A DNA stretch of 64,000 nt from Leptotrichia sp. HSP-342 (lineage in GTDB: Bacteria; Fusobacteriota; Fusobacteriia; Fusobacteriales; Leptotrichiaceae), in the NCBI RefSeq assembly GCF_041199995.1, contig NZ_CP165646.1:2232001-2296000 (forward strand). The letters run 5' to 3'. Below, one piece after another: positions 43,332 to 52,258 of this stretch. The notes beneath the pieces were generated by a model. The model made no database searches. It was given only the letters and a program-made list of their open reading frames with translations, and was not told where the DNA came from. The stretch's first letter is position 1. Every line of letters starts with the position of its first letter. The position numbers and the translations under genes are program-made.

Positions 43332-43739
43332 ATGACTTTGGAAATAACTACCCCAGCTGTTCTTTTTCCTACGGTATCTCTTCTTTTGCTGGCATATACT
43401 AACAGATTTTTGGCACTTACAGCGATTGTTAGACAGATGGATTCAAGCGGAGAAATCGAGCATGAATTTTATCAAGTTAAGAATCTAAGGAAAAGATTGA
43501 AATACATTAAAAGAATGCAGTATTTTGGGGTTTTTAGCTTATTATTATGTGCTGTTTCAATGTTATTCCTGTTTTTCCAAATAAATTTTATTGGATATAT
43601 AAGTTTTGGGATAAGTCTAGTGTCGCTCATAATTTCGTTAATATTTTCATTGTTAGAAATTCAGATTTCACTAGAGGCTTTGAGGATTCATTTAAATTAT
43701 AATGAAAATGATAATGAAATTAAGAAAAAAAATAAATAA
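43332..43739 (+). CDS. DUF2721-family membrane protein
   Basis: A 135-residue protein with an N-terminal helix (TPAVLFPTVSLLLLAYTNRFLALTAIVR, the DUF2721 hallmark) and two more membrane helices at about 70-90 and 95-120, ending in a Lys/Asn-rich tail. Three in-frame ATGs lie at 43320, 43323 and 43332. GGAAGGA overlaps the first and is too close to the second, so 43332 is the best start. Function of the family is unknown. The next gene starts 52 bp downstream. Confidence 0.8.
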   Translation: MTLEITTPAVLFPTVSLLLLAYTNRFLALTAIVRQMDSSGEIEHEFYQVKNLRKRLKYIKRMQYFGVFSLLLCAVSMLFLFFQINFIGYISFGISLVSLIISLIFSLLEIQISLEALRIHLNYNENDNEIKKKNK

Positions 43740-43791
43740 AAACTAGAATTATTGAACATACATAAATTATAAATATTTTGATGGAGAAAAA

Positions 43792-44739
43792 ATGAAAGAA
43801 TTTTTATTAAATTTGGAAAGTATTGATAAAATTGGAATTTACAGATTTGATACTGATGGATTTTCTGTTGGAAATATAATAAAAATCTGGGATAATTATC
43901 TACTTTTAAAATCTTATGATGTTGAAAATAATGAAGATGGAATGAAAATCTATAAAATTGATAAAATTCAAAGAATTATTTTGGATTCAGATTATATAAA
44001 AAATTTAGGAAGTAACTTATTAGATAAAACGGAAAGCAGTTACGAATGGCTGTATACAAAAAACTTAAATTCCATTGACGATATTTTAGAAAATATTATA
44101 AAATACAAAACTTTAGTTTTTTTACATTTGAAAGACGAAACAACGGAAATTTGCTATATTACCAAAAAAATTGGAGAAAACTATCTTTTGGAAATACTGG
44201 ATTATAATCTAAACGTAACTTCTACAGAAATTATTTCTAAAAATTATATCCGTTTGATAAAATTTTTTGACAGGAAAAAAATAAATAAAAATTTTGAGAT
44301 TCATAAAATCAAATTATTTGTTGGAAAAACCTATATTGGAAATATTGTTATGGAAAATGAAAATTTTTTAGTTTTAAAAGAAATCCCCAATTTTGTAACT
44401 GAAAAATTTGTAAGAGTTATCCAAAAAGAATTTATTGAAGAAATATCTAAGCCATTTACTAAAGTTAAATATATTGACAAAATAAACTTAAATAAATTTT
44501 TTGAAAATATTAATAAGTTAGATTATCTTTCAATTTTAAAAATTTGTCAGGAAAATAATTTATTTGTTTTTATTGACAATGAATGTTTTGAAGATAGTAA
44601 AGTTGGGATAGTAACAAAATTGGAAAATAAAAGATTACAATTAAAAATATTGGATAAAAATTTTCAATTTATTGAAATTTTGAATATAAATTATTTAGAT
44701 ATTCATATTCTTTATATAACAAATTATTGCTATATATAA
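43792..44739 (+). CDS. protein of unknown function with about four repeated beta-rich units
   Basis: A 315-residue, AT-rich, soluble protein without signal or membrane segments. A pattern recurs about four times (roughly residues 25-65, 105-155, 170-215 and 255-300): a strand such as VGNIIKIWDNYLLLKSYD, ICYITKKIGENYLLEILD, IGNIVMENENFLVLKE or VGIVTKLENKRLQLKILD, followed by a helix-strand with Ile. This suggests tandem Sm- or PRC-barrel-like units. GATGGAGAAAAA precedes the ATG. I do not recognise the family and no neighbour suggests a role. Confidence 0.7.
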   Translation: MKEFLLNLESIDKIGIYRFDTDGFSVGNIIKIWDNYLLLKSYDVENNEDGMKIYKIDKIQRIILDSDYIKNLGSNLLDKTESSYEWLYTKNLNSIDDILENIIKYKTLVFLHLKDETTEICYITKKIGENYLLEILDYNLNVTSTEIISKNYIRLIKFFDRKKINKNFEIHKIKLFVGKTYIGNIVMENENFLVLKEIPNFVTEKFVRVIQKEFIEEISKPFTKVKYIDKINLNKFFENINKLDYLSILKICQENNLFVFIDNECFEDSKVGIVTKLENKRLQLKILDKNFQFIEILNINYLDIHILYITNYCYI

Positions 44740-44808
44740 GGTTACATTTCGATAAAGTTAAAATTTTTTGCAATATATTTTAACAAATAAAAAACTTTTT
44801 CATAACAT

Positions 44809-44837
44809 TTGAATAAATCGGAAAAAATTGATATAAT
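44809..44837 (+). promoter_or_regulatory. sigma70 promoter of glmU
   Basis: TTGAAT at 44809-44814, a 17-bp spacer, TATAAT at 44832-44837. The predicted leader to the glmU start is about 115 nt. Confidence 0.75.
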
Positions 44838-44859
44838 TAGAACGTAAAGTAATTTTGTT

Positions 44860-44884
44860 AAACTCAAAAATTTGAGTTTTTTTA
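44860..44884 (+). terminator. terminator-like palindrome in the glmU leader
   Basis: AAACTCAAA (44860-44868) pairs with TTTGAGTTT (44871-44879), followed by a T run. It lies downstream of the promoter and upstream of glmU, so it could act as an attenuator. The loop must open to be larger than two bases. Confidence 0.5.
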
Positions 44885-44961
44885 AACACTAGATTTTTTA
44901 TAGCTTTGAGTAAAATGAAAACAAATATTTTATTGTTAATAATTAAATTGAAGGAGGAATG

Positions 44962-46296
44962 ATGATTTCGTTAATTTTGGCGGCAGGAAAAGGGACTCGT
45001 ATGAAGTCCGATCAATCGAAGGTTTTACACAAGGTAAATGGTGTTCCTATGATTAAAAGAGTTGTCAATGTGCTGGAAAATATCGGGAATGAAAAAAATA
45101 TTTTTATTCTAGGACACAAAAAGGAAGATGTTCTAGCTGAAATGGGAAATGTCGTTTATGTCATACAAGAAGAACAGCTTGGAACAGGACACGCTATTCT
45201 AATTGCAAAGGATAAAATCAAGGAATACGGTGAAGATGTGCTCATCACTTGCGGAGATACGCCTCTTTTAAAAGAAGAAACTTTGAAAAAATTAAAGGAT
45301 AACTTTGATGAAAAAAATCTTGATTGCATCGTGCTTTCATGTAAAGTTAAAAATCCATTTGGCTACGGACGAATTGTTAAAGAAAATGGCAAAATTTCAA
45401 ACATTGTCGAAGAAAAGGAAGCAAGCGAAAGTGAGAAAAAAATAGATGAAATTAATACTGGAGTCTATATTTTCAAAAATCAAAGTCTGCTTTATGCGAT
45501 AGAAAAAATTGACAATAACAATTCAAAAGGTGAATATTATTTGACCGATGCTATAAAAATTTTATCGACAGAAGGCTATAAAGTTGACAGCTTTCAAATT
45601 GAAGATGAAGATGAAATCTTAGGAGTAAACTCAAAAGTTCAGTTAGCGCAGGCAAGTAAAATTTCAAGGGACAGAAAAAATATTGAACTTATGGATAACG
45701 GAGTAATTCTGATTGACCCAGATACAACTTATATTGAAGATAATGTTGAAATTGGACAGGATACTGTAATTTATCCAAATGTTACAATTCAAGGAAATAC
45801 AAAAATTGGAAAAAACTGCGAAATCCTGGGAAATACAAGAATTGAAAATTCTGTGATTGCTGATAATGTGAAAATAGAGGCTTCTGTGGTTGAGCAATCT
45901 ACTCTTGAGGAAGGGGTAACTGTGGGACCTTTTGCACATTTACGTCCAAAGGCACATTTGAAAGAAACTGTACATGTGGGAAACTTTGTGGAAATAAAAA
46001 ATGCTACGCTTGAAAAAGGTGTGAAAACAGGGCATTTGACTTATATTGGAGACGCTGAAGTTGGGGAAGACACAAATATTGGTGCAGGGACAATTACTTG
46101 TAACTATGATGGAAAAAATAAACATAAGACAAAAATTGGGAAAAATGCCTTTATTGGAAGCAATTCGATAATTGTAGCTCCAGTTGAAATAGGAAGCAAA
46201 GTTCTAACAGCGGCTGGATCGGTTATTACAAAAGATATTCCAGATGAAGCATTGGCATTTGGAAGAGCAAAACAAGTAAATAAAGAGAAAAAATAG
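44962..46296 (+). CDS. glmU: bifunctional GlcN-1-P acetyltransferase / UDP-GlcNAc pyrophosphorylase
   Basis: Makes UDP-N-acetylglucosamine for peptidoglycan and LPS. The N-terminal uridylyltransferase has [20 protein letters not shown] and GTGHAILIA; the C-terminal left-handed beta helix (about residues 245-440) shows the hexapeptide repeats ([24 protein letters not shown]) and the acetyl-CoA site text [19 protein letters not shown] and [12 protein letters not shown]. Two adjacent ATGs exist (44959 and 44962). AAGGAGGA sits at proper spacing only for the second. Co-transcription with prs, 132 bp downstream, is possible. Confidence 0.97.
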   Translation: MISLILAAGKGTRMKSDQSKVLHKVNGVPMIKRVVNVLENIGNEKNIFILGHKKEDVLAEMGNVVYVIQEEQLGTGHAILIAKDKIKEYGEDVLITCGDTPLLKEETLKKLKDNFDEKNLDCIVLSCKVKNPFGYGRIVKENGKISNIVEEKEASESEKKIDEINTGVYIFKNQSLLYAIEKIDNNNSKGEYYLTDAIKILSTEGYKVDSFQIEDEDEILGVNSKVQLAQASKISRDRKNIELMDNGVILIDPDTTYIEDNVEIGQDTVIYPNVTIQGNTKIGKNCEILGNTRIENSVIADNVKIEASVVEQSTLEEGVTVGPFAHLRPKAHLKETVHVGNFVEIKNATLEKGVKTGHLTYIGDAEVGEDTNIGAGTITCNYDGKNKHKTKIGKNAFIGSNSIIVAPVEIGSKVLTAAGSVITKDIPDEALAFGRAKQVNKEKK

Positions 46297-46428
46297 AAAA
46301 CTAGCAATTTCTAAAAAAATGTCAAAAAATCAAAAATGTTATAAAAATATCATTTAATTATGTAAATTTAATAAAAGATAAAAATTTTTCAAATAAAAAT
46401 TCAAAATATAGAGAGAAAGGGAAATGAA

Positions 46429-47421
46429 ATGATAACATTAACCAAGGAAGACAAGAGCAGAATAAGAATATTTGCAGGAACATCAAGTGAAGTTTTAGCA
46501 CAAAAAATTGTAAAATATTTGGATATGGATTTATCATCTGCTGAAATTGTAAGATTTGCCGATGGAGAAACTTTTGCAAAGTCAAATGAAAGTGTACGAG
46601 GATGCAAGGTGTTTATCATCCAATCTACTTCAAAACCTGTAAATGAAAGTATTATGGAGCTTTTAGTTTTTATTGATGCGATTAAGAGGTCATCAGCCAG
46701 AGAAATTATTGCAATAATTCCTTATTACGGGTATGCAAGGCAGGACAGAAAGGCAAGTCCACGTGAGCCAATCACATCAAAACTTGTTGCAAACCTGCTT
46801 ACTGTTGCAGGAGCTACAAGAGTAGTCACAATGGATTTACATGCAAGACAAATTCAAGGATTTTTTGACATTCCAGTAGATCACATGGAAGCTCTGCCAA
46901 TTTTAGCTAAACATTTTATAAAATATGGATTTAGTCCAGAAGATACAGTTGTTGTATCGCCTGACGTTGGTGGTGTAAAAAGAGCAAGAGGACTTGCAAA
47001 CTGGCTACACACTCCACTTGCCATAATTGATAAAAGACGGGCAAAAGCAAATGTTTCGGAAGTTATGAATATTATTGGAGATATAAAGGGTAAAAAAGCC
47101 ATTCTGATTGACGATATGATTGACACAGCTGGAACAATCTGTAATGCGGCACAGGCTCTGATTGACAAAGGGGCAGCAGAAGTTTATGCTTGTGCAACAC
47201 ACGCTGTTTTCTCTGATCCTGCCATTGAAAGATTAAAAAATTTAGCTTTTACAGAAGTTGTAGTAACTGATACGATTCAATTACCAGAAAACAGAAAATT
47301 TGATAAACTAAAAATCTTGTCAACAAGCAAAATGTTTGCTGAAATAATAAAAAGAATTGCTACGAATAATCCAATAAGTGGCTTATTTGAGATGCCAGTT
47401 GATGATGAAAATGATGACTAA
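46429..47421 (+). CDS. prs: ribose-phosphate pyrophosphokinase
   Basis: Makes PRPP from ribose 5-phosphate and ATP for nucleotides, His and Trp. Its 330 residues contain FADGETFAKSNESVRG, YYGYARQDRKASPREPI, the signature VTMDLHARQIQGFFDIPVDH, the catalytic flexible loop DKRRAK, and the PRPP loop AILIDDMIDTAGT. The C-terminus has an acidic extension (PVDDENDD). GAGAAAGGGAAATGAA precedes the ATG. The last few codons overlap the next gene, so the two are coupled. Confidence 0.97.
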   Translation: MITLTKEDKSRIRIFAGTSSEVLAQKIVKYLDMDLSSAEIVRFADGETFAKSNESVRGCKVFIIQSTSKPVNESIMELLVFIDAIKRSSAREIIAIIPYYGYARQDRKASPREPITSKLVANLLTVAGATRVVTMDLHARQIQGFFDIPVDHMEALPILAKHFIKYGFSPEDTVVVSPDVGGVKRARGLANWLHTPLAIIDKRRAKANVSEVMNIIGDIKGKKAILIDDMIDTAGTICNAAQALIDKGAAEVYACATHAVFSDPAIERLKNLAFTEVVVTDTIQLPENRKFDKLKILSTSKMFAEIIKRIATNNPISGLFEMPVDDENDD

Positions 47422-48016
47422 AATAAAAAAAGCGGTATGTATTCTGAAAAATGGAGGAGTTGCTGTATTCCCAACAGATACAGTTTATGGAATTGGCTCT
47501 CTTCCTGAACAGAAAGCTGTACAAAAAATATATAAGATAAAAAAACGTGATTTTTCTAAAAAAATAATCGCACTAATCAGTAACAGAGATATTTTGATTG
47601 AATTAATAAACGAAACAAAAGAAAATATTCAGAAAATTTCTAAAATTCTTGATAAATACTGGCCTGGAGAATTGACAGTTATTTTTTCTGCAAATGAGAG
47701 TTTTACCCAAAAATTTGATAAAAATATGAAAACGATTGGTGTTCGTATTCCGAAAAATAAGATTACTCTTGAAATTATAAAAAATTCTGGTGGAATTTTA
47801 TTAACAACAAGTGCAAATATTTCTGGTGAAAATGCTGTTACTGAAATTGAAAATCTAAGTGAAGAACTGTTAAAAAATGTAGACATTGTCATTCCAAATG
47901 AAAAATCAGAATTAACTGGAAAACCTTCAACAATTGTGAAATATGAAAATGGAAAACTTACATTGTTAAGGGAAGGAAATGTTTCATTTGAAGAAATAAT
48001 GAAAAATTTTGAATAA
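47411..48016 (+). CDS. YrdC/Sua5-family threonylcarbamoyl-AMP synthase
   Basis: Catalyses formation of threonylcarbamoyl-AMP from Thr, bicarbonate and ATP for t6A37 in ANN-decoding tRNAs. The family signature appears as GGVAVFPTDTVYGIGSLP, then KRDFSKKIIALIS, KYWPGELTVIF, RIPKNK, and LLTTSANISGENAVTEI near the C-terminus, plus STIVKYENGKLTLLREG. Several ATGs overlap the prs 3' end (47402, 47405, 47411, 47414); 47411 is chosen, but any of these is possible since no clear ribosome site is visible. It is the short type, without a Sua5 C-terminal domain. Confidence 0.9.
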   Translation: MMTKIKKAVCILKNGGVAVFPTDTVYGIGSLPEQKAVQKIYKIKKRDFSKKIIALISNRDILIELINETKENIQKISKILDKYWPGELTVIFSANESFTQKFDKNMKTIGVRIPKNKITLEIIKNSGGILLTTSANISGENAVTEIENLSEELLKNVDIVIPNEKSELTGKPSTIVKYENGKLTLLREGNVSFEEIMKNFE

Positions 48017-48053
48017 TAAATAAAGAAATAATGAAGAACAGAAAGGAGAATTT

Positions 48054-48527
48054 ATGGCAAAGATGGTAAATCCTAACACAGTAAGCAACATGGATTTAAT
48101 AAATGCAAAATCACAGGCTAAAATGCAGCAGCTTGTACAAAAAATTGGAAAAGGGAAAAGAAAAGTCAATATTACATTTTCTAAAATGTCAAGAAGTTAT
48201 CTAACAAAAATGATTGAGGAAATGAGAAAAATGATGAGCCAGTATGAAAAACAGCTGCCAAACGTGTTTGGTTTCTTCAAATATCTGGAAAATGAAGTAA
48301 AAATAACAAAGGCAAACAAAAAGGAAAAAACTAAAAATGTAAAACTTTCTTATGAAGAAGTTGACTTTTTTAAATTACAGCTAAAGGAAACATTAAAGGG
48401 GATTGATGCACAACGTGCAGCTTTGAAATGGTACAACTTGATTAAAAAGGCATTATTTAAAACATTGAAAAAACAGACAGAATTAGTATTGGAAGAATTT
48501 AATGCTGGAAGTGTAAAAAAGAAATAA
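48054..48527 (+). CDS. basic helical protein of unknown function
   Basis: A 157-residue Lys-rich protein, mostly alpha-helical (KMIEEMRKMMSQYEKQLPNVFGFFKYLENEV), with no signal or membrane segment. AGAAAGGAGAATTT precedes the ATG. It lies 37 bp after the YrdC-family gene and 44 bp before the secretion-type ATPase gene, so all are likely transcribed together. I do not recognise a family; a nucleic-acid-binding or structural role would fit the charge, but nothing shows it. Confidence 0.65.
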   Translation: MAKMVNPNTVSNMDLINAKSQAKMQQLVQKIGKGKRKVNITFSKMSRSYLTKMIEEMRKMMSQYEKQLPNVFGFFKYLENEVKITKANKKEKTKNVKLSYEEVDFFKLQLKETLKGIDAQRAALKWYNLIKKALFKTLKKQTELVLEEFNAGSVKKK

Positions 48528-48571
48528 CTAAAAATAAAAAACTATAAAAGCGGGAAGGAAAATTGAGGACA

Positions 48572-49780
48572 ATGAATGAAAAAATAACTGAGAAAGTAAA
48601 ATTAAAGGATATTTCTGATAATAAAAAAAATAATTTGTTATCAAAAGATACAGTTTCTTATTTAAATGAAATTGTAAAAGCAGGGTTTAAGGAGCGTGCC
48701 AGTGATATTCACATAAAATTTGACTTGCTGGAAGGTATGGAAATAAAATACCGAGTTGACGGGTATCTTATGGAAAGTGAAAAATTATACGAATCCGTAA
48801 ACAAAAAGGTGCTTGAAAAAAATATTACAGAAATTATTGCTAGAATAAAAATTTTGGCGGGAATGAATGTTGCAGAGAAAAGAAAGCCACAAGATGGCAG
48901 CTTTTCTTTTTTATTGAATATAAAAAATATTAATAAGCGATATGACATAAGAGCTGCCTATATGCCGACAATTGGCGGAGAAAGCATAGTTCTCCGTATT
49001 CTTGAAAATTATCTGGAAGATATAAACCTTGAAACACTGGGATTTTCAGACCAAAGCATAGCAATGCTAAATGAGATTTTAACTAGAAAATATGGAATGA
49101 TACTTGTAAGCGGACCGACAGGCTCTGGAAAATCCACAACCTTAAAATCTTTAATAAATATGTTAAATGATGGAAGAAAAAAAATCATAACGGTAGAAGA
49201 CCCTGTAGAAAGCAAAATTGACGGAATTATTCAAATACAGGTAAATCAGAGTATCGGAGTAACATTTGCTGAAGTCTTGAAAGCTACATTAAGAAATGAC
49301 CCCGATATTATTGTAATTTCAGAAATTAGAGATGAAGTTACGGCTGAAATCGCTGTAAGAGCAGCATTAACAGGACATCTTGTAATTTCGACAATTCACA
49401 CAAACGACGCTGTTTCCACATTAATCAGGCTAGTAGATATGGGTATTCCCAAATATTTGATACTAGATTCATTAATTGGAGTAATTGGACAAAGACTAGT
49501 TGGGAAAAAGTGCCAGAAATGTATGGGAGAAGGCTGTGATGAATGCTCCAGCGGATACAGCGGCAGAATTTCGATAAATGAACTGCTTGTACTAAATCAG
49601 GATGTGCGAAATATTTTGAAAGAAGACAATCATCTTGGCTCTGAAACAAAAAATAAATTAAAAATGCTGAATCAAAAGTACCAAAATCAGAAATGCTTTA
49701 TTGATTTTATGGAAGATGCAGATGAAAAAATTGAGAAAAAACTGATTTTTGAAAGGGAAAAAACTAGTATTATTTTTTAA
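48572..49780 (+). CDS. GspE/PilB/PilT-type secretion ATPase
   Basis: A 402-residue hexameric motor ATPase of type II secretion or type IV pilus systems. N-terminal: ERASDIHIKFDLLEGMEIKYRVDGYL; core: Walker A GPTGSGKSTT, Asp box ITVEDPVE, Walker B DPDIIVISEIRD, His box GHLVISTIHTNDA; then the zinc motif CQKCMGEGCDEC (four Cys). The N-terminal domain is short, closer to PilT or PilB-core size. An in-frame TTG at 48563 would add three residues. No other pilus or secretion gene is adjacent. A terminator follows. Confidence 0.9.
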   Translation: MNEKITEKVKLKDISDNKKNNLLSKDTVSYLNEIVKAGFKERASDIHIKFDLLEGMEIKYRVDGYLMESEKLYESVNKKVLEKNITEIIARIKILAGMNVAEKRKPQDGSFSFLLNIKNINKRYDIRAAYMPTIGGESIVLRILENYLEDINLETLGFSDQSIAMLNEILTRKYGMILVSGPTGSGKSTTLKSLINMLNDGRKKIITVEDPVESKIDGIIQIQVNQSIGVTFAEVLKATLRNDPDIIVISEIRDEVTAEIAVRAALTGHLVISTIHTNDAVSTLIRLVDMGIPKYLILDSLIGVIGQRLVGKKCQKCMGEGCDECSSGYSGRISINELLVLNQDVRNILKEDNHLGSETKNKLKMLNQKYQNQKCFIDFMEDADEKIEKKLIFEREKTSIIF

Positions 49781-49784
49781 CAAA

Positions 49785-49823
49785 AAAACCTTATGGGATT
49801 TTATACTCATAAGGTTTTTATAA
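49785..49823 (+). terminator. intrinsic terminator of the glmU-to-secretion-ATPase run
   Basis: AAAACCTTATG pairs with CATAAGGTTTT (11 bp), followed by T-rich sequence. Confidence 0.85.
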
Positions 49824-49890
49824 TTCTCATTTATTAATTTTTATTTCTAATCTATGATTATGAAATTATGTTATTTTTTTCTTTATCACT

Positions 49891-49908
49891 CATACTAAAC
49901 TCCATTTA
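49891..49908 (+). repeat. short dispersed repeat (CATACTAAACTCCATTTA)
   Basis: This text sits just outside the IS630 element. A near copy (CATACTAAACTCTGTTTA) is at 62258-62275 on the minus strand, next to a palindromic repeat. It may be a boundary of a repeat family. Confidence 0.35.
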
Positions 49909-49957
49909 TAGTGCATGACAAGCGCATGAAAAAAATCTAAAAGAATTGTTAATATAT

Positions 49958-50889
49958 AGTAAAACCTGTTTAAAACTGAACTAATTTATTAAATAAAACA
50001 GAAGTAACTGCTTCTTCTAGTGTATTAAAATTATAGGCTATGCCTTTTAATTTTTTCTTCATATTAGCCCATAATTTTTCTATTGGATTTAAATCCGGTG
50101 AATATGGCGGAAGAAATAATAGACAATGCCCGTCCCCTTTATTATCTTTTCTAATATATTCTTTCTGTGAAATCTCGCATTATCCATCACTATTAGAACT
50201 TTCTTCCCTAATTTTTCAATATCTCTTAGAAGTATTTCCCTGAACCATTCTTCAAAAAATTCACTTTCCATTGTTTCCCTGTATATCATACTTCCTATCA
50301 GTGCATTCCCTATTTTTCCAGCAACCAGATTTATTCTTGAATATCTTAATCCTCTTTTCTTCCCTTCAATAGATATTCCCCTTTTACTCCAGTCGTATTC
50401 ACGGTAGTAATATTCGTCAAAGCCTATTTCATCAATATAGATTATTTCTCTGCCTGAACCTGCTTCTGATAATTTTTTTAAATATCTATTTACTTTTTTC
50501 TCGTCCTGCTCCCTGTATTTTGTCTGTTTTTTTCTTGTGTATCCTGATTTTTTTAGTGCTACTCTCACTGTCTCCTTTCCACAGCCAAAATCTTTTGCTA
50601 TTTCACGGATGTATTTATCTGCATTCTCTGGATTTTTAATATATTCATCAAGTTTTTCAGGATCAAGCACCTTAAATTTTCTTTTCCGTGTTCTTGATGA
50701 AAGATCTCCTGTTTCATTCTTAAGTTTTATCCATCCGTACAATGTGCTGGAACTTATGTTGAAATGAAATAATGTTTTTGTTTTTCCATTTTCGTAATAA
50801 AAATTTAAAATTCTTTTTCTATAATCTTTTTCATATGCCATAAAGTCATTATACCATATTTTTAGGTCGGTTTTGTATAAGTTTCACTA
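49958..50889 (-). mobile_element. IS630-family insertion sequence
   Basis: Imperfect inverted repeats of about 30 bp frame the element (49956-49985 and 50862-50891, beginning TATAGT and ending CTAA). TA dinucleotides at both outer edges fit the TA duplication of IS630/Tc1 elements. It carries one transposase gene, frameshifted. Confidence 0.8.
49971..50841 (-). pseudogene. IS630-family transposase, split by one frameshift
   Basis: The first frame (50841 to about 50130) has an N-terminal HTH (ISSSTLYGWIKL, FGCGKETVRVALKKSGY) and the first two catalytic aspartates (IIYIDEIGFDE and VLIVMDNARFHRKN). A shift within GAAAAGATAATAAAGG moves reading into the frame that holds LLFLPPYSPDLNPIEKLW (the third catalytic Glu) and runs to a TAA at 49971. 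Reading both frames gives a complete protein of about 290 residues. A -1 frameshift at GAAAAG could be programmed, or the gene may be dead. Confidence 0.8.
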
Positions 50890-50916
50890 TAAAAATAGTC
50901 TTTTAAATTTTGTATA

Positions 50917-50963
50917 AAAAAAGGAATTTTTCTAATCATGATAATTAGAAAGTTATTCCTTTT
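50917..50963 (-). terminator. intrinsic terminator of apt
   Basis: Minus strand: AAAAGGAAT and TTTCTAAT pair with ATTAGAAA and ATTCCTTTT around a short loop, followed by a T run. The interrupted stem is about 17 bp and lies just after the apt stop. Confidence 0.85.
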
Positions 50964-50971
50964 GAAGTTTA

Positions 50972-51502
50972 TTAATATTTTAGTTGTGAATAGACTTCAT
51001 ATCCTTTAAGAAATTCTCGTCCTTTTAAATCTGATAATTCTATCATAAACGCTAATTCATATACTTCTGCTTCTAATTTTTCTACTAATTGAACCATTGC
51101 TTTGGCGGTTCCTCCTGTAGCTAGCAAATCATCAACAATCAATATTTTCGAATTTTTTTCAAAAGCATCTTTATGGATTTCTATACTATTTTTACCATAT
51201 TCCAAAGAATACTCTACACTTTCAACTTCTGCAGGTAATTTTCCAGGCTTTCTTGCAGGAACAAATCCTGCTCCAATATTATAAGCTATTGCAGCTCCGA
51301 AAATAAATCCCCTCGCATCAGCTCCTACTACATAGTCTATTCCTTTATTCTTGTATCTGTCTGTAAAATCCTTTATGATGATTTTCAGCCCTTCTTTATC
51401 TTTTAACGCTGTTGTAATATCTCTAAAAATTACTCCTTTTTCTGGAAAATCTTCTACTGAACGGATTAATTTTTCTATTTTTTCTTTTTCTTCTATTTTC
51501 AT
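50972..51502 (-). CDS. apt: adenine phosphoribosyltransferase
   Basis: Salvages adenine to AMP using PRPP. Its 176 residues are typical: DFPEKGVIFRDITTALKD near residues 17-35, YVVGADARGFIFGAAIAYNIGAGFVPARKPGKLP, and the PRPP-binding loop ILIVDDLLATGGTAKA. AGAGGAAGAAGAAAAA precedes the ATG. It is a single-gene unit. The roughly 290-bp space between it and the next operon contains no ORF and is AT-rich. Confidence 0.97.
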   Translation of the reverse strand: MKIEEKEKIEKLIRSVEDFPEKGVIFRDITTALKDKEGLKIIIKDFTDRYKNKGIDYVVGADARGFIFGAAIAYNIGAGFVPARKPGKLPAEVESVEYSLEYGKNSIEIHKDAFEKNSKILIVDDLLATGGTAKAMVQLVEKLEAEVYELAFMIELSDLKGREFLKGYEVYSQLKY

Positions 51503-51796
51503 TTTTTCTTCTTCCTCTTTTCTACAATTATATAATTAACGATAATTCTGTGTGCAACTATACTTATGAATTTTTGATTCGTATTGTTTGAATTAATTTA
51601 ATTTTTAATAAATTTAAGATATAACAGTATTTCATAAATCAAAAACAATTTTACTGACACAAATGTTATTATTTTCAAAAACCAATAGTTATCATCTTTA
51701 TTGTTTTTATCAAAATATTAAATACATAAAATTTATGATTCAGTGATTTATTTAACTTATGATACAACTAATAAACTACATATAAATATTTCTTAA

Positions 51797-52249
51797 TTAA
51801 TCATTCCATAAACTTCCTAAATCAGTTCTTATTTTTTCATTATTCATTAGTTTTAATAAATTTTCCTTAATATTTGGATAAATTATCATTGTTTCCAATT
51901 CTTCTTTTGTTACAAATTTCAAATCTATCAAGACTGCTTCTTCTCCTAATTTTATGATACTATCATTTTTATTATTACGGTGTATTTTATAAAACAGATT
52001 TAAAACATGACGTTTCTTATCTGGGGAAATTGTTTCTGAAAAGAACAGAAATTCATCAACTTCTATATCCATATTTGTTTCTTCCTTATATTCACGAATT
52101 AAAGCTTCTTTTGTAGTTTCGCCCCAATCATTTCCACCGCCAGGAATAAGCCAGTATTTTTTGTCATTTTTGTGATGTTGGATTAGCAGGATTTTATTAT
52201 CTTCGATAAGAATTCCTGCCACACGTATTCGTGGTCTAACTTCTTCCAT
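51797..52249 (-). CDS. Nudix hydrolase
   Basis: A 150-residue Nudix-fold pyrophosphatase. The Nudix box is complete: GGGNDWGETTKEALIREYKE followed by ETNMDI, fitting GX5EX7REUXEEXGU with an Asn for the final Gly. Substrate is not predictable; the family includes NTP, ADP-ribose and RNA-cap-like substrates. It starts 9 bp after the CNNM-domain gene, the last gene of the def-to-Nudix operon. GGAGAAAAA precedes the ATG. Confidence 0.9.
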   Translation of the reverse strand: MEEVRPRIRVAGILIEDNKILLIQHHKNDKKYWLIPGGGNDWGETTKEALIREYKEETNMDIEVDEFLFFSETISPDKKRHVLNLFYKIHRNNKNDSIIKLGEEAVLIDLKFVTKEELETMIIYPNIKENLLKLMNNEKIRTDLGSLWND

Positions 52250-52258
52250 TTTTTCTCC

